Origin: Bacillota bacterium
Lineage (GTDB): Bacteria; Bacillota; Clostridia; Lachnospirales; Lachnospiraceae
Assembly: GCA_023386815.1 (NCBI GenBank)
Contig: JAEWIZ010000001.1
Location: forward strand, 1-64,000
Length of the DNA: 64,000 nucleotides
Direction: 5' to 3'
Below, piece by piece: positions 61,558-64,000 of this stretch; positions within the stretch are counted from its first letter, which is position 1, and every line of letters starts with the position of its first letter. The notes below the pieces were generated by a model that saw only the letters and a list, made by a program, of their open reading frames with translations, searched no databases and was not told the DNA's origin. Made by a program: the position numbers and the translations under genes.

Positions 61558-61603
61558 TAGCAAAGGCTATTTTTTGACTTTTAACGTGCAATAGCCTTTG
61601 CTA
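61558..61603. repeat. Perfect 14-base inverted repeat between the MFS and CD3324 genes
   Basis: TAGCAAAGGCTATT (61558-61571) and AATAGCCTTTGCTA (61590-61603), 18-base loop, with extra overlapping symmetry (AATAGCAAAGGCTATT on the minus strand). There is no clear T-run. Confidence 0.7.
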
Positions 61604-61668
61604 TTGCAAAATAATTACTACACCCATCGTATATCTACCCTCCTTTCCTAAAATTAGCATAGGCTTAT

Positions 61669-62892
61669 TTATGTAGTATGATTATCTAGAGACTGTACCA
61701 CAGGTAGTACAAATACTAGAATTGATAAGGATATTATTCCTATGCCAGAAACAAAAAACCATTTTTCTACGCCAATACGTTCTGCAAAAAGACCAGAAAA
61801 TAATAATCCTAAAGGCATTGTAAATGACATCACACTTCCAAGTAAAGAGAATACTCTTCCTAAATATTCAGGTTTGATTTTCTCCTGGAACAATGCGTTT
61901 TGTACACTATAGAACGGAGCTGAACCCCCCATTACCGTACAACAAATGACAAATCCAATAAAAACATTTGGGGGCAATATTCCCGATATAGCAACACCAA
62001 TCCCCATCACAAGGATCGATGCACCAATAGTAAACGTACGTTTCTTAAACCCTCCCCACAAGCTTAATATGACTCCGCCTACCAACATACCAATAGCAAA
62101 AGCAATTTCTGCTATTGAAGCGTGAATAGGTGTTCCATCGAAATAGCTCATACTCATCAGTGGATATAATGCGCTAATTGGCATATAAAAAAACATATAT
62201 ATGGCACCAATCCAAAGTAAAGCAAACAACCCACTACTCTCTTTTAAGACCATGAATCCCGCTTTCAGTTCCTGCATAACCTTTTCTTTTCTATCATTCT
62301 TATTTGAATCCGGATTAGGAATTACAATAATTGCTACGAAAATACAAGCCAAAATAGTACCAGCAATATCAAGAAGAATAATCTGATTCAGATCCCATAT
62401 AGTATATAAAAATGCAGCCACAGCTGGACTTGCAATTGACCCTACGGCCTGTATAGTCTGGCTATACCCTGCACATTTTGTCAATTGATCTTCCGGCACT
62501 AGTAATGGCGTAGAAGCATTTAATGCGGGTGAATGAAATGCAGTCCCTAGGCTTCGAACAAATAAAACCACCATAATTACCCATACTGGTAATTCCATGA
62601 ATAAGGTAACAATAACTAATAAACCTCCTGCCACAGCAATAATTACATCCGCACCTATCATCACTCGTTTTCTGCTATGGCGATCAACAAAAACGCCAGC
62701 TAGCGGACCTATAAGGGCTTGTGGTAAAAAGCCTATTAGTGTTGCTATGGATAATACCATTGCAGAACCCGTTTTTGCAGTCAAATAAAAAATAATTGAC
62801 ATTTGCAAAATCCCGCTGCTAATAAGGGATACTCCTTGTCCAAACAATATTAAAAAATAATCTTTCTTCCATGAATCTCTACTTCTCTGCAT
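61669..62892 (-). CDS. MFS efflux transporter, MefA/macrolide-efflux-like
   Basis: A 407-residue, 12-helix major facilitator. The N-terminal half has DYFLILFGQGVSLISSGILQMSIIFYL, the GPLAGVFVDRHSRKRVM loop between helices 2 and 3, and LFVRSLGTAFHSPALNASTPLLV, all like macrolide/drug efflux proteins of the Mef group. The ATG at 62892 follows TTGGAGGAAAACT. A leader peptide and two terminators precede it, a typical antibiotic-inducible arrangement. The actual substrate cannot be read from the sequence. Confidence 0.85.
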   Translation of the reverse strand: MQRSRDSWKKDYFLILFGQGVSLISSGILQMSIIFYLTAKTGSAMVLSIATLIGFLPQALIGPLAGVFVDRHSRKRVMIGADVIIAVAGGLLVIVTLFMELPVWVIMVVLFVRSLGTAFHSPALNASTPLLVPEDQLTKCAGYSQTIQAVGSIASPAVAAFLYTIWDLNQIILLDIAGTILACIFVAIIVIPNPDSNKNDRKEKVMQELKAGFMVLKESSGLFALLWIGAIYMFFYMPISALYPLMSMSYFDGTPIHASIAEIAFAIGMLVGGVILSLWGGFKKRTFTIGASILVMGIGVAISGILPPNVFIGFVICCTVMGGSAPFYSVQNALFQEKIKPEYLGRVFSLLGSVMSFTMPLGLLFSGLFAERIGVEKWFFVSGIGIISLSILVFVLPVVQSLDNHTT

Positions 62893-62937
62893 ATAGTTTT
62901 CCTCCAAACATTTTTATCGCTAAACTAGTTTTTCGCA

Positions 62938-62982
62938 ATAAAAAATGCAGGTTAATACCCACAAAAGGGCATTAATCTGCAT
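62938..62982 (-). terminator. Second leader terminator of the MFS gene
   Basis: Stem ATGCAGATTAATGCCC with GGGTATTAACCTGCAT (one G-T pair and one A-C or similar mismatch), then TTTTTTATT on the minus strand, about 45-90 bases before the MFS start. Confidence 0.85.
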
Positions 62983-63066
62983 TACTATTAAACAAGGCAA
63001 ACAAACACAATGCAACCATATAGTCACATAATGTTTATATATACATGTCTCTTCGTATACGCACAC

Positions 63067-63105
63067 AAAAAAAGCCCACAAAGTGGATAGATATTTCTGC
63101 TTTTT
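63067..63105 (-). terminator. First leader terminator of the MFS gene
   Basis: AAAAGC...CCAC-TTT-GTGG...GCTTTTTTT on the minus strand, starting a few bases after the stop codon of the leader peptide. Confidence 0.72.
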
Positions 63106-63111
63106 ATTGCT

Positions 63112-63135
63112 TTATTTGCGTACACAAATCAACAT
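63112..63135 (-). CDS. Leader peptide MLICVRK upstream of the MFS gene
   Basis: A 7-codon ORF (ATG TTG ATT TGT GTA CGC AAA TAA on the minus strand) with a perfect AAGGAGG 7 bases upstream. It sits between the promoter and the first terminator. Ribosome stalling here could disturb the terminator and let transcription reach the efflux gene, as known for several ribosome-antibiotic resistance genes. Confidence 0.68.
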   Translation of the reverse strand: MLICVRK

Positions 63136-63168
63136 ACGTAAGCCTCCTTCATTTATCAAATTTATTAA

Positions 63169-63197
63169 ACTTTATCATATTTATTTTTTTATGTCAA
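63169..63197 (-). promoter_or_regulatory. Promoter of the MFS leader transcript
   Basis: TTGACA (63192-63197), a 17-base spacer and TAAAGT (63169-63174) on the minus strand. Confidence 0.75.
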
Positions 63198-63300
63198 TCT
63201 AAAAGCATTATTTTGTCTGACGCATGATTGCCCTCCTATTCTTGATCGTAAAGACAAAGCGAAAAATATCGAAATTCAAGAATCGGCGACCAAAAAATTA

Positions 63301-63320
63301 GTGTAACCAAGTGTAACTAA
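63301..63320 (+). repeat. Tandem GTGTAACYAA repeat
   Basis: GTGTAACCAA followed by GTGTAACTAA, just outside the terminator of tRNA-Pro. It echoes the GTGACTA repeats near tRNA-Thr. Confidence 0.4.
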
Positions 63321-63332
63321 TGTTATATAAAG

Positions 63333-63371
63333 CAAAAAAAGCGGGGAAAGCCTTAAAATAAGGCAATCCCC
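63333..63371 (-). terminator. Terminator of tRNA-Pro
   Basis: GGGGA...CCTTA/TAAGG...TCCCC hairpin followed on the minus strand by GCTTTTTTT. Confidence 0.82.
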
Positions 63372-63385
63372 ATTAAATATTGTAA

Positions 63386-63459
63386 TCGAGGCGACGGGAT
63401 TCGAACCCACGGCCTCTGCGTCCCGAACGCAGCGCTCTACCAAACTGAGCCACGCCTCG
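63386..63459 (-). tRNA. tRNA-Pro (anticodon CGG)
   Basis: A cloverleaf on the minus strand: acceptor CGAGGCG/CGCCTCG, anticodon stem TGCG/CGCA with loop TTCGGGA, T-arm GGGTTCGAATCCC. CCA is not encoded. Confidence 0.95.
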
Positions 63460-63564
63460 ATATATTATTAGGTTAAATTTATTAGAAATTCTTTTCATAA
63501 ATCTTTTAAATCATGGAACCAGTTCTTTCAATACAGTGTCTAATACTCAAACACTGCATTAGAT

Positions 63565-63593
63565 ATTATCTAATAGAAAAGCCAAAAAGTCAA
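63565..63593 (-). promoter_or_regulatory. Promoter of tRNA-Pro
   Basis: TTGACT (63588-63593), a 17-base spacer and GATAAT (63565-63570) on the minus strand, in the otherwise empty 338-base gap 63460-63797. Confidence 0.65.
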
Positions 63594-63797
63594 CTATAAT
63601 TTTCATATTTTCTGACATTCTATACTTCATATTCTCACATGTCTATGAAGCGATTATGTATGATTAACTTATTCATGAGAGGATATATTATCACAAAATC
63701 TGCCTCATAATTGCTGAAATTGTGGTATACTTAATAGACATTGACAATGACTATCGGATAATAAAAATCATAAACCATTACAACGGAGGATTACCTG

Positions 63798-64000
63798 ATG
63801 AAACATATAAATCTCTTATTCTTACTTACTATCCTACTTTTCCTAAGCGGCTGCAGTAGCTCAAATGATAATAACTCCAACCCAACAAAAACACTAAAGC
63901 CTTCCCTTGAGGCTTCTCCTACTGTAACGAATACTCCAGCAAGCACACCCACAGAACTTCCTTCACCAACAGTCGCCCCTACTCCGACCGAGGACCCTGT
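63798..64000 (+). CDS. Start of a lipoprotein gene, cut by the window end
   Basis: The first 67 codons of an exported lipoprotein: MKHINLLFLLTILLFLSGC gives lipidation at Cys19, then an Asn-rich stretch and a Thr/Pro-rich spacer (TNTPASTPTELPSPTVAPTP). CGGAGGATTACCTG precedes the ATG. The functional domain lies beyond the window, so the role cannot be told. Confidence 0.85.
   Translation, partial: MKHINLLFLLTILLFLSGCSSSNDNNSNPTKTLKPSLEASPTVTNTPASTPTELPSPTVAPTPTEDP

Noticed and set aside
55560..63340. Intact integrative element between the two tRNA genes
   Set aside because: Repeats and broken genes are present, but no integrase, relaxase or excisionase gene and no clear matching att pair was found.
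1..64000. CRISPR arrays and rRNA genes
   Set aside because: No regularly spaced direct repeats with unique spacers and no rRNA-like sequence were seen anywhere in the window.

Overview
The window looks like chromosomal DNA from a low-GC anaerobic member of the Clostridia, most likely a Lachnospiraceae species of the Lachnoclostridium/Clostridium phytofermentans type. The basis is the AT-rich composition, strong AGGAGG-type ribosome binding sites, pyruvate:ferredoxin oxidoreductase, an NfnAB-type electron-bifurcating pair, and small families I associate with this group (DUF6774, DUF5688, CD3324, small basic orphan proteins). The species is an inference. No rRNA, CRISPR array or intact prophage was seen.

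Region 1 (1-16.3 kb) is a sialic-acid type catabolic locus. A minus-strand operon runs nanA, nanE, a carbohydrate-binding lipoprotein and two CUT1 permeases. It ends at a group II intron inserted directly after the last permease stop codon. Two esterases (alpha/beta hydrolase and SGNH) and an RpiR-family regulator follow. Next comes a complete oligopeptide-type ABC transporter (binding lipoprotein, two permeases, two ATPases). The nanA and opp promoters share -35/-10 elements and the same upstream palindrome, so one regulator probably controls both.

Region 2 (16.5-25.7 kb) is mostly housekeeping: a secreted PPC/Big2-like protein, MetA (acetyl-type), NAD-dependent DNA ligase, an RluF-type pseudouridine synthase with a long lysine-rich tail, a helical protein whose ribosome binding site lies in a hairpin, an NTF2-like secreted protein, an EcsC protein, tRNA-Arg(CCG) and a DUF6774 protein.

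Region 3 (25.7-45.9 kb) carries energy metabolism and signalling genes: PFOR, a DUF5688 protein, a GGDEF-EAL protein with a membrane partner, NfnB/NfnA, a small operon (CYTH, two tiny proteins, HD), a degenerate HAD-GNAT fusion with a Fur regulator, and an Asn-Gly-Thr repeat lipoprotein. It also has a radical SAM/DUF4130-like DNA repair pair whose promoter is flanked by two LexA boxes. An unusual membrane protein joins a degenerate EAL domain to a glycine-rich beta-solenoid. An isochorismatase-like hydrolase ends the region.

Region 4 (46-53.5 kb) is a full glycine cleavage operon (gcvT-gcvH-gcvPA-gcvPB-lplA-lpdA) behind a tandem glycine riboswitch with an intrinsic terminator.

Region 5 (53.5-64 kb) is accessory in character: an orphan degenerate ABC ATPase, DegV, tRNA-Thr(CGT), a truncated DUF4352 gene, small lipoproteins, a C-type lectin/Fn3 secreted protein, a cold-shock protein, a candidate C-rich small RNA, a truncated polyprenyl-phosphate sugar transferase and a CD3324 regulator. 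It ends with an MFS efflux gene behind a leader peptide and two terminators, tRNA-Pro(CGG), and the start of a lipoprotein gene cut by the window edge.
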